A stretch of DNA of 64,000 bases from Corynebacterium kutscheri (GTDB lineage Bacteria; Actinomycetota; Actinomycetes; Mycobacteriales; Mycobacteriaceae), in NCBI RefSeq assembly GCF_000980835.1, contig NZ_CP011312.1, positions 620,001 through 684,000 on the forward strand, in the 5' to 3' direction. Of the stretch, positions 32,043 to 44,700 are shown in pieces. The translations under genes and the position numbers were made by a program. The first letter of the stretch is position 1. Each line of letters opens with the position of its first letter. The notes beneath the pieces were generated by a model. That model had not been told where the DNA came from. It saw only the letters and a program-made list of their open reading frames with translations, and ran no database searches.

Positions 32043-32810
32043 ATGAAGGTGACGATCCTTGGATGTTCTGGAAGTCTGCCAGAGCCTAATAATCCCGCAT
32101 CGGGGTATCTCCTTGAGCCTATCGGTGGGCTTCCGGTGCTTATGGATATTGGTTCTGGTGTATTAGCTAAATTAGAGAAAGTAGCTGAGCCCTCTCAGGC
32201 ACATGTTGTTCTTTCTCATTTGCATCCAGATCATTGCTCTGATTTTCCTTCGTTATTGGTATGGCGGCGTTTCCATCCCACGCGGGCAGCGCAGGGACGA
32301 AACTTTTGCGTAGGGCCGAAAGACTCGCCGGTCCATTTGGGTCGGATGAGCGCAGAGCGTATCGACGAAATTGACGATATGAGTGATACTTTCGCCTTTG
32401 AGCCTTGGATAGCGCATGTTCCGCAAATGATTGATGGAGTGACTATCACTCCGTATCCAGTTATTCATCCCATTGAGACTTATGCGTTGCGGGTTGAAGA
32501 TCATCATACGAAGCAGATAGTGGCTTATTCGGGAGATAGTTCGTATACCGAAGAGCTTATTGACTGCGCGAAAGACGCCGATATTTTTTTCTGCGAAGCT
32601 ACGTGGGGTGCAAGCAGTGAAGGTAAAGCAGAGAATATGCATTTATCTGGGGGTGAAGCCGGTAAGATTGCGCGCCTAGCTGGAGTAAACAAGCTGGTAT
32701 TAGTGCATATTCCACCATGGGCAGACCTTGATGCAACTATAGCGGCTGCACAGGAAGAATTTACCGGTGAGATTATTATTGGACGTGCGGATATGAGTTT
32801 TGAGCTCTAA
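32043..32810 (+). CDS. Metallo-beta-lactamase-fold hydrolase
   Basis: A 255-residue MBL-fold protein with the metal motif [11 protein letters not shown] (about residues 60-70), GDSSYTEEL and EATWG, and a final histidine in VLVHIPP. It resembles ribonuclease Z/phosphodiesterase-type enzymes of the murI-rph-rdgB neighbourhood. Substrate uncertain: an RNA 3' end or a cyclic phosphodiester are the main options. Confidence 0.85.
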   Translation: MKVTILGCSGSLPEPNNPASGYLLEPIGGLPVLMDIGSGVLAKLEKVAEPSQAHVVLSHLHPDHCSDFPSLLVWRRFHPTRAAQGRNFCVGPKDSPVHLGRMSAERIDEIDDMSDTFAFEPWIAHVPQMIDGVTITPYPVIHPIETYALRVEDHHTKQIVAYSGDSSYTEELIDCAKDADIFFCEATWGASSEGKAENMHLSGGEAGKIARLAGVNKLVLVHIPPWADLDATIAAAQEEFTGEIIIGRADMSFEL

Positions 32811-32821
32811 GCTTAGTCCTT

Positions 32822-33553
32822 ATGACAGATACTTTTAGCCGGAAAGACCATCGCGCAGTCGATCAAATGCGCACTGTAAAAATCACTCGTGGTTTTACCA
32901 CTAACCCTGCTGGTAGCGTACTGGTGGAATTTGGCAACACACGGGTGATGTGTACCGCTAGCGTGAATTATGGTGTACCACGGTTTAAAAAAGATTCTGG
33001 TGAAGGATGGCTTACTGCTGAATATTCGATGCTTCCAGCTGCCACTCATGAGCGTATGCCACGAGAGTCAATGCGCGGAAAAGTAAAAGGTCGTACTCAT
33101 GAGATCTCTCGCCTTATCGGACGCAGTTTGCGCGCGGCAGTTGATCTTAAACAACTTGGTGAAAACACTATCAATATTGATTGCGATGTATTACAAGCCG
33201 ATGGTGGAACGCGCACCGCTTCAATTACCGGTGCTTATGTTGCACTTGCTGATGCTATTGCTCATTTGAATGCTGCCGGGGTAGTACCAGGTAATCCCTT
33301 GCTGCCGCCTATTGCCGCAGTCTCAGTTGGGCTTATTGATGGTCAGGTATGTCTGGATCTTCCTTATGAAGAAGACTCACGTGCTGAGGTAGATATGAAT
33401 GTCATTATGACTGAATCTGGCAAATTTGTTGAGATTCAGGGTACCGGTGAACACAATACGTTTGATCGTGAGCAGCTAGCGCGCATGCTTGATTTCGCCG
33501 AAAAAGGTTGTCGGGAGCTTATCGTTGCGCAAAAAGCTGCATTGGGTTGGTAG
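32822..33553 (+). CDS. rph: Ribonuclease PH
   Basis: A 243-residue phosphorolytic exonuclease that trims tRNA 3' ends. Family signatures are [48 protein letters not shown] and [19 protein letters not shown] with the phosphate-binding region. It follows the MBL gene after 11 bases and precedes rdgB by four. Confidence 0.96.
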   Translation: MTDTFSRKDHRAVDQMRTVKITRGFTTNPAGSVLVEFGNTRVMCTASVNYGVPRFKKDSGEGWLTAEYSMLPAATHERMPRESMRGKVKGRTHEISRLIGRSLRAAVDLKQLGENTINIDCDVLQADGGTRTASITGAYVALADAIAHLNAAGVVPGNPLLPPIAAVSVGLIDGQVCLDLPYEEDSRAEVDMNVIMTESGKFVEIQGTGEHNTFDREQLARMLDFAEKGCRELIVAQKAALGW

Positions 33554-33557
33554 GAGC

Positions 33558-34184
33558 ATGAAACTTTTAGTTGCGTCAAATAACGCCAAAAAATTACGTG
33601 AATTACAAGATATTCTTAGCAAAGCACAGCTTAACGACGTAGAACTACTGCCGCTTTCGGCGGTAGAACCTTATCGTGAGCCGACCGAAGACGGACGCAC
33701 ATTCGCAGATAATGCATTGATTAAAGCACGCGCTGGGGCAGCACATAGCGGGCTTATTACTATTGCAGATGATTCCGGACTGAGCGTGACTGAACTCAAC
33801 GGTATGCCAGGAGTACTATCGGCTCGTTGGTCAGGAAAGCATGGAGATGATGCGGCTAATAATCAACTTCTCTTAGCTCAATTAGGCGATGTTCCTGATG
33901 AGCGTCGCCAAGCAGCTTTTATTTCTGTATGCGCACTAGTAACTCCAGATGGTCAAGAATATGTGGTAACCGGTCAATGGACTGGCCGGATACTTCGCAC
34001 GCTACAAGGCAATAATGGATTTGGTTATGATCCACTATTTGTTCCAGATGAGGAAGACCGCGCCGGAACGCATCGTAGTTCAGCACAACTTGATCGTGAT
34101 GAAAAGAACGCCCTCTCACATCGTGGGAAGGCGTTGAAGCAATTAGTGCCGATTATTGCTGAGCTAGTTGGAACTCGGCGGTAA
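33558..34184 (+). CDS. rdgB: Non-canonical purine NTP pyrophosphatase
   Basis: A 208-residue HAM1/RdgB enzyme hydrolysing dITP and XTP to clear deaminated purines. Motifs: SNNAKKLREL at the N terminus, DDSGLSVTELNGMPGVLSARW, and GNNGFGYDPLF. ATG 33558, with TAGGAG just upstream, gives the normal start; a longer frame overlaps rph. It ends the murI-rph-rdgB run, and its last 32 bases overlap the convergent DUF3817 gene. Confidence 0.95.
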   Translation: MKLLVASNNAKKLRELQDILSKAQLNDVELLPLSAVEPYREPTEDGRTFADNALIKARAGAAHSGLITIADDSGLSVTELNGMPGVLSARWSGKHGDDAANNQLLLAQLGDVPDERRQAAFISVCALVTPDGQEYVVTGQWTGRILRTLQGNNGFGYDPLFVPDEEDRAGTHRSSAQLDRDEKNALSHRGKALKQLVPIIAELVGTRR

Positions 34185-34512
34185 CTTCTTTACGGCGTTG
34201 GCGCTCTACATAAAAGCTTAGAAATGGTACTACGCCACTAATAGCGGTCATAAGCCATCGTTGTGGTGGCCAGAGCGCCTTAGTACCTAGATTAAGCGTG
34301 GCAAGAAGGAATAAAGCGTAGAAAAGACCATGCACCTGGCCAATGTAGTGTGCCCAAGCCGGGATATCGAGATGTAAAAGATACTCACAGACCATACGAG
34401 TAACTAAGACAAGCAGGAAAACACCGGTTACCCAGGCAGAAATACTAAAAAGCTGTAGGGCAGAGCGCACCCGACGTTGCCGCTCTGGGTGAACCTGTTT
34501 AGCCTCGGACAT
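34153..34512 (-). CDS. DUF3817 membrane protein
   Basis: A 119-residue protein with three membrane helices. The central segment AHYIGQVHGLFYALFLLATLNL contains the G-x-HG motif of DUF3817, a family named after integral membrane proteins of unknown role, widespread in Gram-positive bacteria. It overlaps the end of rdgB and is 46 bases downstream of another small membrane gene on the same strand. Confidence 0.8.
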   Translation of the reverse strand: MSEAKQVHPERQRRVRSALQLFSISAWVTGVFLLVLVTRMVCEYLLHLDIPAWAHYIGQVHGLFYALFLLATLNLGTKALWPPQRWLMTAISGVVPFLSFYVERQRRKEVTAEFQLAQQ

Positions 34513-34558
34513 GGAAAACTCCTTGAAAATATTAGTGCGTTAGTTGTAAGGCACTTGT

Positions 34559-34966
34559 TTAATCATGTTGACCGCGTTTAGGCGTATTTAATGCATTGTA
34601 ATCTTCGATGCTTATCTGTGGGCGATTAGGTAAGAAAGATTCGTCGATAGCATCAGTTCGCTGTACATCAGAGGCAGTGAAAGTGGTTGATTCTAACTCT
34701 TCATTTTCTTCGGCTAAAGCGCGTTTTTCATTTTCGTAGGCTAATAATTTGCGATAGGCGTAGATAAAAAAAGCGCCAAAGAACGGCCACTGGAGTGCAT
34801 AACCGAGATTTTGGAAAGTGCCGGTTCCTGATTGGAAACGTGTCCATTGCCACCAGGCTAGGCTAAAAGTAGCCGCGACGATAAGGACTAGAAAAATAAT
34901 GTGCCATAGACGAACTCGTATCGTGCGGTTGGTAGTCTGGTTGGAATTGGAATGTTGTGCACTCAC
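34559..34966 (-). CDS. Small membrane protein, actinobacterial conserved
   Basis: 135 residues with two helices: HIIFLVLIVAATFSLAWWQW and LQWPFFGAFFIYAYRK, followed by a charged cytoplasmic tail. The pattern WQW-R-x(6)-NLGYALQWP is one I remember from actinobacterial hypothetical membrane proteins with a SURF1-like first helix. No function known. It probably shares a transcript with the DUF3817 gene. Confidence 0.7.
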   Translation of the reverse strand: MSAQHSNSNQTTNRTIRVRLWHIIFLVLIVAATFSLAWWQWTRFQSGTGTFQNLGYALQWPFFGAFFIYAYRKLLAYENEKRALAEENEELESTTFTASDVQRTDAIDESFLPNRPQISIEDYNALNTPKRGQHD

Positions 34967-35072
34967 AGAGAAATAGCGTACTCGTTGTCCTATATTCCGG
35001 GGTGATTAGCGGTAGTTGAAGCAAGATTTTTTAATTTACGAATATATGTGTACACTACCAATTCGTGAACAA

Positions 35073-35157
<85 letters not shown>

Positions 35158-35161
35158 ACAT

Positions 35162-35200
35162 AAAAAAGACCGTTTAACTTAGGTTAGATGGTCTTTTTCT
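35162..35200 (+). terminator. Terminator after tRNA-Leu
   Basis: AAAAAGACC pairs with GGTCTTTTT (to about 35198), giving a stem with A and T tracts. Confidence 0.8.
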
Positions 35201-35738
35201 TTGCTTGCAGAGCTTGTTGCATGGTGTGTTGATAGCACCGGAAAGACTTTATCCAGCACCGTGTCACCTTGAGCTACTTGTTCGTAAATAAAGCTGTATG
35301 TGTGTGAGGTTCGCATAGTCCTGGTAGTTGATGAGTCATAGACAAGTTTTATAGTGGCTCATTGTGGGATATGAAAGCTTTAAGAAATATCTCGTCGAGC
35401 TTATCTGTTGACGGTTTTAGTGGGTGGGAAAATAGTGAATATAGTGCTTGAGCCATGCCGCATTAATTACTAATTTATTTATTATTTTTATTTCTGCCAG
35501 CAGGTGGCTGGGTAAGTGGGGATAATTAAAAATCGAAAAATATTGTGCAGTGGGGGTAAAGGTTATCCCTGCTTAATGGGTAAAAAGATGAGTTTTTATT
35601 AAGGTGTGTCAGAAGTCATTATTTTTTGGTTTGTTGTATTTTTCACAAGACCCTACCCAAAATATGACAGTTTCCTCATCTTTTATGGCATATTTGTAGA
35701 GCAAAAGTTTTCTTTATTTCACCGTCAGGAGATCAACT
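35201..35738. other. Upstream region of the fatty acid synthase gene
   Basis: About 540 AT-rich bases with no gene. It must hold the fas promoter and perhaps a FasR operator. A CAGGAG ribosome site is present about 10 bases before the GTG. I could not identify a convincing operator by eye. Confidence 0.4.
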
Positions 35739-38700
35739 GTGACTGAACACAGCATCCATGTTGCCAATCGTGGTGGTAACGCTCTTGTGCACCAACTGGC
35801 CACAGAACCCTATGCTTTTGTATTTGCGGGTCAAGGGTTCAACTGGCTGAGCACCCTGCGTAATAGTATTTCTCAAGGGGCTGGCAAAACTATTGCCTCG
35901 TTGGTTACACAAGCAGCTGAACTGCTTGGCCCGGTTGCTGATGACATTGCTGGTACGCGTCCGTTTGGCTTTGACCCAATTGGCTGGGCAGCGAAAGAGT
36001 CGGTGAGTTTTGATACCGCACAGGCAAGTGTAAGCGTGCCTGGTATTTTGGTTTCCCAGCTTGCAACACTGGATTTATTAGAGTCGCAAGGCCTTGATAT
36101 CGAGGGTGCGACTATTGCGGTGGGACATTCTCAAGGAACACTGGGAGTACATGCACTGAGTGATCTCACCCGTGCCGCAGAAGTACTAGCTATTGCAGAA
36201 CTTATTGGAGCTGCAATTACTCGCCAAGCACGCATTGTTGGTTTGGTGCAACAAGGCGATGTTAGTCCAATGATCAACATTGCCGGGGTTACCCGCGAGC
36301 AATTACAAAATGCTATCAATGACACCTGCAGTGATATTGATGCTTCAATCCGTCCGGTCATTGGTTTGCATAACTCCTATGACACTTTTGTTTTAGTTGG
36401 TTGTCCAGAAGATAACCAGCGAGTTATTGAGGCGCTCAAAGTAGCAGCAAAGAAATCTCAAAAAGAAGTAGAAAACAAAGTACGCGGCGGTTCGGCATTT
36501 ACACCAGTTATTACTGCTCTTGATGTGCAGGTTGGTTTCCATCACCCAGCTATGCAAGAAGGGGTGAACCAGGTTATTCTTTGGGCGGAAAAAGCTGGTT
36601 TGAATATTGAGCTAGCACAAGAAGCTGCACAAGAAGTGATGGTTTCTATCGTTGATTGGCCAGCAACGGTTGCTGATGCCATTACTAAAGCTCACTGGTT
36701 ATTGGATGTTGGCCCAGATGTGGGGGTCGTTGCCTTAACCGAAAAAGCACTTGCGGGCACAGGAAAAACCACTTTTAGTGTGAGTACTACCTCTGGTCAG
36801 GCACAGCTTTTCGACGTCGGTAATAGCCCTAAACCAGCTATTTCTTATGCCGACTATGCACCAAAATTAATTCGTAATGGCGATGGCGTGCGTATTTCGA
36901 CCAAGTTCACTGAACTAACTGGTCGCTCTCCAATGCTTTTGGCTGGCATGACTCCTACCACTGTTGATCCCGAGATTGTGGCAGCAGCAGCTAATGCTGG
37001 ACACTGGGCAGAACTTGCCGGTGGTGGCCAAGTTACTGCAGAAATTTTAGAAACGAATTTAGCCAAACTGACCGAACTGCTAAACCCCGGTGTGAGCGCA
37101 GAATTTAACTCCATGTTCTTGGATCCATATCTATGGAATATGCAGATCTCAGGCAAGCGCTTAGTTCCTAAAGCACGAGAAAACGGCGCACCTATTGACG
37201 GTATTGTGATTACCGCTGGTATCCCAGAGCGTGAGGAAGCCATCGAACTTGTCCGTAGTTTACGGGCACAAAACTTCCCATGGATCGCTTTTAAACCCGG
37301 CGCGGTTAAACATATCCGCAATGTGCTAGCCATCGCTAAGGAAGTCCCTGAGATTCCGATTATTGTTCAGGTTGAAGGTGGTAAAGCTGGTGGACACCAC
37401 TCTTGGGAGGATCTTGACGAGCTGCTTTTGGCCTCCTATGAGCTGATTCGAGCACAGGAAAACACAGTATTGTGCGTTGGTGGTGGCATTGGTACACCAG
37501 AGCGGGCAGCGGAATATCTCAGCGGCCACTGGGCTAGTAAATACGGTCGCCAACCAATGCCTGTTGACGGCATTCTTATTGGTACGGCTGCTATGGCTAC
37601 CAAGGAAGCAAAGACATCTCCACAGGTTAAGCAGCTACTAGTTGAGACTACTGGTACTTCTGATTGGGTCGGTGCCGGTAGCGCTCATAATGGCATGGCT
37701 TCGGGACGATCCCAGCTAGGCGCAGACATTCATGAAATTGATAATTCTTTTGCTCGCGCTGGTCGTTTGCTCGATGAAGTTGCCGGTGATGAAGAGCTGG
37801 TACAGGCGCGCCGGGAAGAAATTATTGCGGCTATTGCTAAAACTGCTAAGCCTTATTTTGGTGATCTTGCATCGATGAGCTACGAGCAGTGGTTGCGTCG
37901 TTACCTAGAGCTTGCTGGTCCATATAAGGGACAGTGGACTGACATTAGTTGGTATAACCGCTTTGTTCAGCTCTTAGAACGCACTGAGGCACGTCTTATT
38001 GATCAAGACCATGGCACCTTCATCCCCGTCTTTACCTGTGCGGTTGATGAGGATCCACAGAGGATCGTCGATAAGCTTGTTGCTGCGTTACCGGCCGAAC
38101 AATTAGTGCATCCAGCAGATCAAACCTGGTTTATTGAGCTTGCTCGTAGTGCTGGTAAACCAGTGAACTTTGTGCCGGTGATTGATAAAGACGTGCGTCG
38201 TTGGTGGCGTTCCGATTCTTTATGGCAATCACACGATGAGCGTTACAGCGCCGACCAAGTAGCAATTATTCCTGGTATTGAAGCTGTGGCTGGGATTACC
38301 CGTGTTGATGAGCCGGTTGCTGAGCTTTTGGCTCGCTTTAATCAGGCGGCTGTAGAAAAAATACAGGAACTCAATACTGTAGTACTTAAGGATTCTCGCG
38401 ATGTTATCGACCGGGCTATTGCTGCGCCGGTAACGTATTGGGCTGGACGCCATCAGAATTCGCTCATTGCTCGGTTAGGTGAGGTGGATAAGTGGCAACG
38501 TAGCGAAACTGGTGCACACCACGAGCCAACTGGTGCTAGCCTGGTGACACTTGATGATCAACGGGTAGAACTTCGTGTCCCATTGGGTAATTTCGAGCTT
38601 CCTATTCGCATGCAAGTGCCTCCAGATAACACTGGGGTAAGCGTGGTCAGCCAGCATGATGCAGAAACCGCTATGAATGAGCTCACTCGCGTGGCCGCTG

Positions 38701-41700
38701 GTGGCATTCTTGGTACCGATACTGGCCAGGAAGTAACCTGGGCTACTCAGCTAACCAGTACAGAGATCAGCGATTACAACACAGTAACTCAGGCATTTTT
38801 GCCTACTGAGATTACTGCCTCGGATACCGCACCAGATGTGCTGGTTGGTAAAGCATGGCCAGCAATTTTTGCTGCCGTGAAAAAGGCAACCATCCCAGGA
38901 CAGGGTGCAGCATTAGTTGTTGAAGGAATGTTGTCGCTGGTACACCTTGAACACCACATCACGATGTATCAAGAGATCACCCCAGGTGAGTTGCAGGTGG
39001 TTGCTCGGGTTGAAGAGGTAAGCGATACTGAGATCGGTCGTCTAGTACTTATCCGGGCGGAGATTATGCGCGGAGATACCCGGATTGCTGCGCTAAGCGA
39101 ACGTATGGCTATTCGTGGTCGCCGTGGCGATCAGGTGGCACGTACCAATACTTCTGTACTACCTAGCCATGTTGATGCGCCAACCTCGTTCCGTAGCTTT
39201 GCGGTACTTTCTGCGCCGGAATCTATGCGCTCTTTCGCGCTTGTAACCGGTGATCATAACCCGATTCACGTGAGCGATAATGCCGCCAAACTTGCTGGCC
39301 TAGACCAGGGTGTGATCGTACACGGTATGTGGACTTCTGCACTCGCTGAGCTCATTGCTGCCGGGGGTTATAGCGAGGAAGGTGTACAGACTGCACCAGC
39401 AACTATTGCTGAATTCACCGCAACTATGCTGGCACCGATTCTGCCCGGAAGCACCATTGAATTCACGGTTAACCGTACGGGAATAGATACTCGTCCAGGT
39501 CGGGGGGAAGTGCGTGAGATTAACGCTACCGTCGATGGGCAATTGGTATTGCAAGCAACCGCAACTATGACCGCACCGAGTACTTTCTATGCTTTCCCAG
39601 GTCAGGGTATCCAGTCGCAAGGCATGGGCATGGATGCGCGTTCGCGTTCGCAGGCTGCGCATAAGGTGTGGGAACGAGCAGACAAACACACTCGTAATAA
39701 ATTAGGTTTTTCGGTATTAGAGATTGTGAAAAACAATCCGAGCGAGGTTGTTGTTGCCGGGGAGAAGTTCTCGCACCCACAAGGTGTGCTATTTCTTACC
39801 CAGTTCACCCAAGTTGCTATGGCAACCTTAGGTGTTGCTCAAATTGCTGAAATGCGAGAAGCACATGCTCTTAATCAGTGTGCTTTCTTTGCGGGACACT
39901 CGGTGGGCGAGTACAACGCCTTGGCGGCTTATGCTGAAGTACTCAGCTTAGAAAATGTAGTAGAGATTGTTTATCAACGCGGTTTGACTATGCATCGTCT
40001 GGTTGAACGTGATCAACAGGGTAATTCTAATTACGGCTTGGCAGCATTGCGTCCACATAAGATGGGACTCAGCGAGGCAGAAGTATTTGATTATGTCGCT
40101 GAAATTTCTCGGGTTAGCGGTGAATTCCTAGAGATTGTTAATTACAACTTGGCGGGTATGCAGTATGCCGTTGCTGGTACTGCGCGTGGGCTACAGGCAT
40201 TAGCTGCCGACGCAGAATCAAAGGCGCCAGGTCAGCGTGCATTTATTCAAATCCCAGGAATCGATGTGCCCTTCCACTCGACAAAGCTTCTTAATGGTGT
40301 GGCTGATTTCCGTGCGCATCTTGATTCTTTGTTGCCGGCAGAGATTAATTTGGATGTGCTTATTGGTCGCTATATTCCGAACTTGGTGGCTCGACCATTT
40401 GAATTAACTCCAGAATTTATGCAAGCCATGCTGGAGGTTGTCGATGCCCCTATTGTTAAGGGTCTGCTTGCTGATTTTGACTCGGCAATACACAACCCAG
40501 TCGCTATGGCACGTACCTTATTAGTGGAACTTCTTGCTTGGCAGTTTGCCTCACCAGTGCGTTGGATTGAAACCCAAGACTTGCTGATTAATCACTTGGG
40601 TGTGGATCGTTTTGTTGAAGTTGGCGTTGGTTCGGCACCAACTTTGGCTAATATGATGGCGCAAACGCTTAATCTGCCACACTATCGTGGTCACAATCTT
40701 GAAGTGCTTAATATTGAACGCGATAGCAGCGTTGTTTTTGCAACCGATGAACTGATTCGCGAACAACCAGAGGTAGAAGAAGTCATTGAGACAAATGATC
40801 CTGTTACTGCGGTACAACCAACTGAAGTACCCGCTGCACCAGTAGCAGTTTCTACTGCCCGCCCAGATGACATTAGCTTTGGTCCGGCTGAAGCCACCGA
40901 AATGCTTATCGCACTATGGACAAAAGTACGTCCAGAACAAATGGGGCTTACCGATTCCATTGAGGCATTAGTCGAAGGCGTATCTTCGCGTCGTAATCAG
41001 CTATTGCTTGATCTTGGGGTGGAGTTTGGTCTTGGTGCGATTGATGGTGCAGCTGATGCAGAACTGCCAAGCCTCAAGCAGACCGTATCTAAGATGGCAA
41101 AGGGCTATACAGCTTTTGGCCCAGTACTTAGTGATGCGATCAACGATGCATTAAGACGTATTACTGGTCCTACCGGCAAACGCGCTACCTATATTACTGA
41201 GCGTGTTACTAACACATGGCAACTAGGCTCAGGTTGGGCAGATTATGTGGTTGCTGCGGTTGTTTTGGGTGCTCGTGAAGGTGCATCCTTACGTGGTGGA
41301 GAGCTAGCAACACTAGCCCCAGCTAGCCCTACTAATAGCGCCGAACTTGATCAGCTTATCGACGCTGCCGTACAAACCGTTGCCAGCGCACAAGGGGTCA
41401 GTGTGTCCTTGCCAAGTGCTGCTGGTAGCACTGGTGGTGCCGTTGATAGTGCGGCCCTAGGCGAGTTCGCAGAACAAGTCACTGGTGAAACCGGCGTGCT
41501 AGCACAAACCGCGCGCACCATTTTGGCAAACCTTGGTTTAGCTGTTACTGCTTCTTCAGATCTTGACAGCAGTGATGAGCAGGCTAAGGATAAGGCCATT
41601 ATTGAATTGGTTTCGCGTGAGCTTGGCTCTGAATGGCCACGCCAGGTTGCCCCGAGTTTTGATGCTGCTAAGGCAGTATTACTTGATGATCGTTGGGCAA

Positions 41701-44700
41701 GTGCACGTGAAGATCTCACCCGAGTTGCCTTTGGCGAATTAACCGATATTGATGTCACCGGTGCAGGTGAAGAAGTCGCCCGTCAGGCAGAATTCTTCGG
41801 CTTGGATAAATATGCCGAGCAAGCTCGTGATACCTCAGAATTGGCTTATGCACATGATATTGCAGTAGTTACTGGTGCCTCACCGCGTTCGATTGCAGCA
41901 GCAGTCGTCGAAAAGCTTCTTGCTGGTGGAGCAACCGTGGTACTGACCACGTCAAATCTGAGCCACGATCGATTGAACTATTACAAGCAGATTTATGCTC
42001 AGTCTGCTCGTGGCGGAGCAGCACTATGGGTTGTGCCGGCAAACCTAAGTTCTTTCCATGATCTTGATGAGCTTGTAGCCTGGATTGGCTCGGAACAAAC
42101 AGCCACGGTTAATGGTGCATCGCAGTTGATTAAGCCGGCACTTAAGCCAACATTGTTGTTCCCATTTGCTGCTCCACGGGTTACTGGTTCGCTTGCTGAC
42201 GCCGGCCCACAAGCAGAGATGCAAATGCGACTCTTGCTGTGGAGCGTGGAAAAACTCATCGCTGGATTATCAATGATCGGTACAACTACCCATATTGGTC
42301 AGCGGTTGCATGTGGTACTACCTGGTTCACCTAACCGAGGTCGTTTTGGCGGTGATGGTGCTTATGGTGAATCCAAGGCTGCCTTGGATGCGATTGTGAC
42401 TCGGTGGAGTGCAGAAAACGCATGGAACACCTACACTTCGCTTGCTCATGTACTTATTGGTTGGGTACGTGGTACTGGACTTATGGGAGCTAATGATCCA
42501 CTGGTAGCTGCGGTAGAAGCTGCTGGAGTTACCACATATTCCACCGAAGAAATGGCCGATAACTTGGTTGCGCAAATCACCCCAGAGGTTCGCCAACAAG
42601 CGGCTAAGAAGCCTGTAATCGTCGATTACACCAGTGGTTTAGGTGATATTGAGTTAGATCTTGCTGAACTTGCTCGCAAAGCACAAAAAGAAGCGGCGGC
42701 AACAGTAACGCATAATCAGGATTCACAAACACAAGTGAAGGCTTTGCCTACGCCATACCGCCCAATACACGAGACCACCCCAGACTTTACTGGTCAGATC
42801 AGCCAAGATCTTTCCGAAATGGTGGTTATTGTTGGTACCGGCGAGCTGAGCCCATATGGTTCTACCCGAACGCGTTTCGACGCCGAACTCACCGGTGATC
42901 TTAGTGCGGCTGGAGTAGCAGAACTAGCGTGGTCAATGGGACTTATCCACTGGGATACTGACCCCACCCCAGGTTGGTACGATGCTCAGGATAATGCAGT
43001 CGAGGAAGCCGATATTTATGATCGGTTCCATGATGAAGTACTCGCTAGAGTAGGCGTGCGCCAGTATCATGATGATTTCGCCATGGTTGATAACCTCGCC
43101 CCAGAGCTGACCACTATCTATTTGGATCGAGACCTAGAGTTTTCAGTTGCTGATAAAGCTACCGCACAAACTTTCTTGGATTCCGAACCAGAACTAACAA
43201 CCATTCGTGAATCCGATGGAGAATGGATTGTGACCCGCAAAGCAGGCTCAGCAGTACGAATGCCACGGCGTATGGCAATGAGCCGATTTGTTGGTGGCCA
43301 AATCCCAGAAGGATTTGATCCAGCAGTCTATGGCATTCCAGCAGATATGATCGATAACCTCGACCGGGTTGCCCTGTGGAATATTGTTGCCACCATTGAG
43401 GCCTTCTTAAGTTCTGGCTTTAGCCCGGCAGAACTAATGAGACATCTGCATCCAGCACGGGTAAGTTCCACCCAAGGAACCGGCCTAGGTGGTATGGAAG
43501 CCATGCGGTCATTATATATTGATGGCCTGCTTGCCGAACCACGCCAAAACGATATTCTGCAAGAAGCACTACCTAACGTTATGGCAGCGCATGTTATGCA
43601 AAGCTATGTTGGTGGCTATGGCCAAATGATTCACCCAGTGGCTGCTTGCGCAACCGCTGCCGTATCTGTTGAAGAAGGCGTAGACAAAATTCGTCTAGGC
43701 AAATCAGATTTTGTTGTTGCTGGTGGTTTTGATGATCTCTCGGTAGAAGGCATCACTGGCTTCGGTGATATGGCTGCTACTGCCGATAGCGCAGAAATGC
43801 GTGCTAAAGGTATTGAAGATCGCTACTTTAGTCGGGCAAATGATCGCCGTCGTGGTGGCTTCGTTGAATCAGCTGGTGGCGGTACCTTGCTATTGGCTCG
43901 TGGCTCACTTGCGGTAGAACTTGGGTTACCAGTACTTGGCGTTATTGGTTTTGCAGAAAGCTTTGCTGATGGTGCGCACACCTCTATCCCAGCACCGGGC
44001 TTAGGTGCGCTAGGTGCTGCCCGTGGTGGTACCGACTCTAGGTTGATACATGCACTTGCTACTCTAGGCGTGAGTGCAGATGACATTGCGATTATTAGTA
44101 AGCACGATACTTCTACCAACGCTAATGATCCGAATGAGTCTGATTTACATGAGCGCATGGCTACCGCAATTGGTCGTCGTACCGGTAATCCGATGTATGT
44201 GATTTCCCAGAAGTCACTGACTGGGCATGCTAAAGGTGGCGCTGCTGCATTCCAGATGATCGGACTCACCCAGGTATTACGCTCTGGTCAGATTCCAGCT
44301 AACCGTAGTCTTGATTGCGTCGACCCAGAACTTAAACGCCATGAGCATCTAGTTTGGTTGCGCAAGCCGCTTGATATTAGTGCTCATGCACCAAAGGCTG
44401 GTTTGGTTACTTCGCTAGGCTTTGGACATGTCTCTGCCTTGGTAGCAATTGTGCACCCTGCCGCTTTCTATGAAGCTGTGCGTGCACAATATGGTCAACA
44501 GCAGGCACAACAATGGCGTGAGCAGGCGCAAAGTAGAGAATCCGCTGGTACTCGACATATTCTTGCGGGTATGCATGGACACACTGTGCTCTATCAACGC
44601 CCAGTGGATCGTAACCTAGGTCATGGTGGCAAAGAGCTAGAAGCCCAAGTATTGCTTAGTGATAAAGCTCGGTTAGTTGATGGAGTATTTACCATTGTCG

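Noticed and set aside
41351..41758. Reverse-strand frames within fas
   Set aside because: Shadow frames of the intact 9-kb coding sequence.
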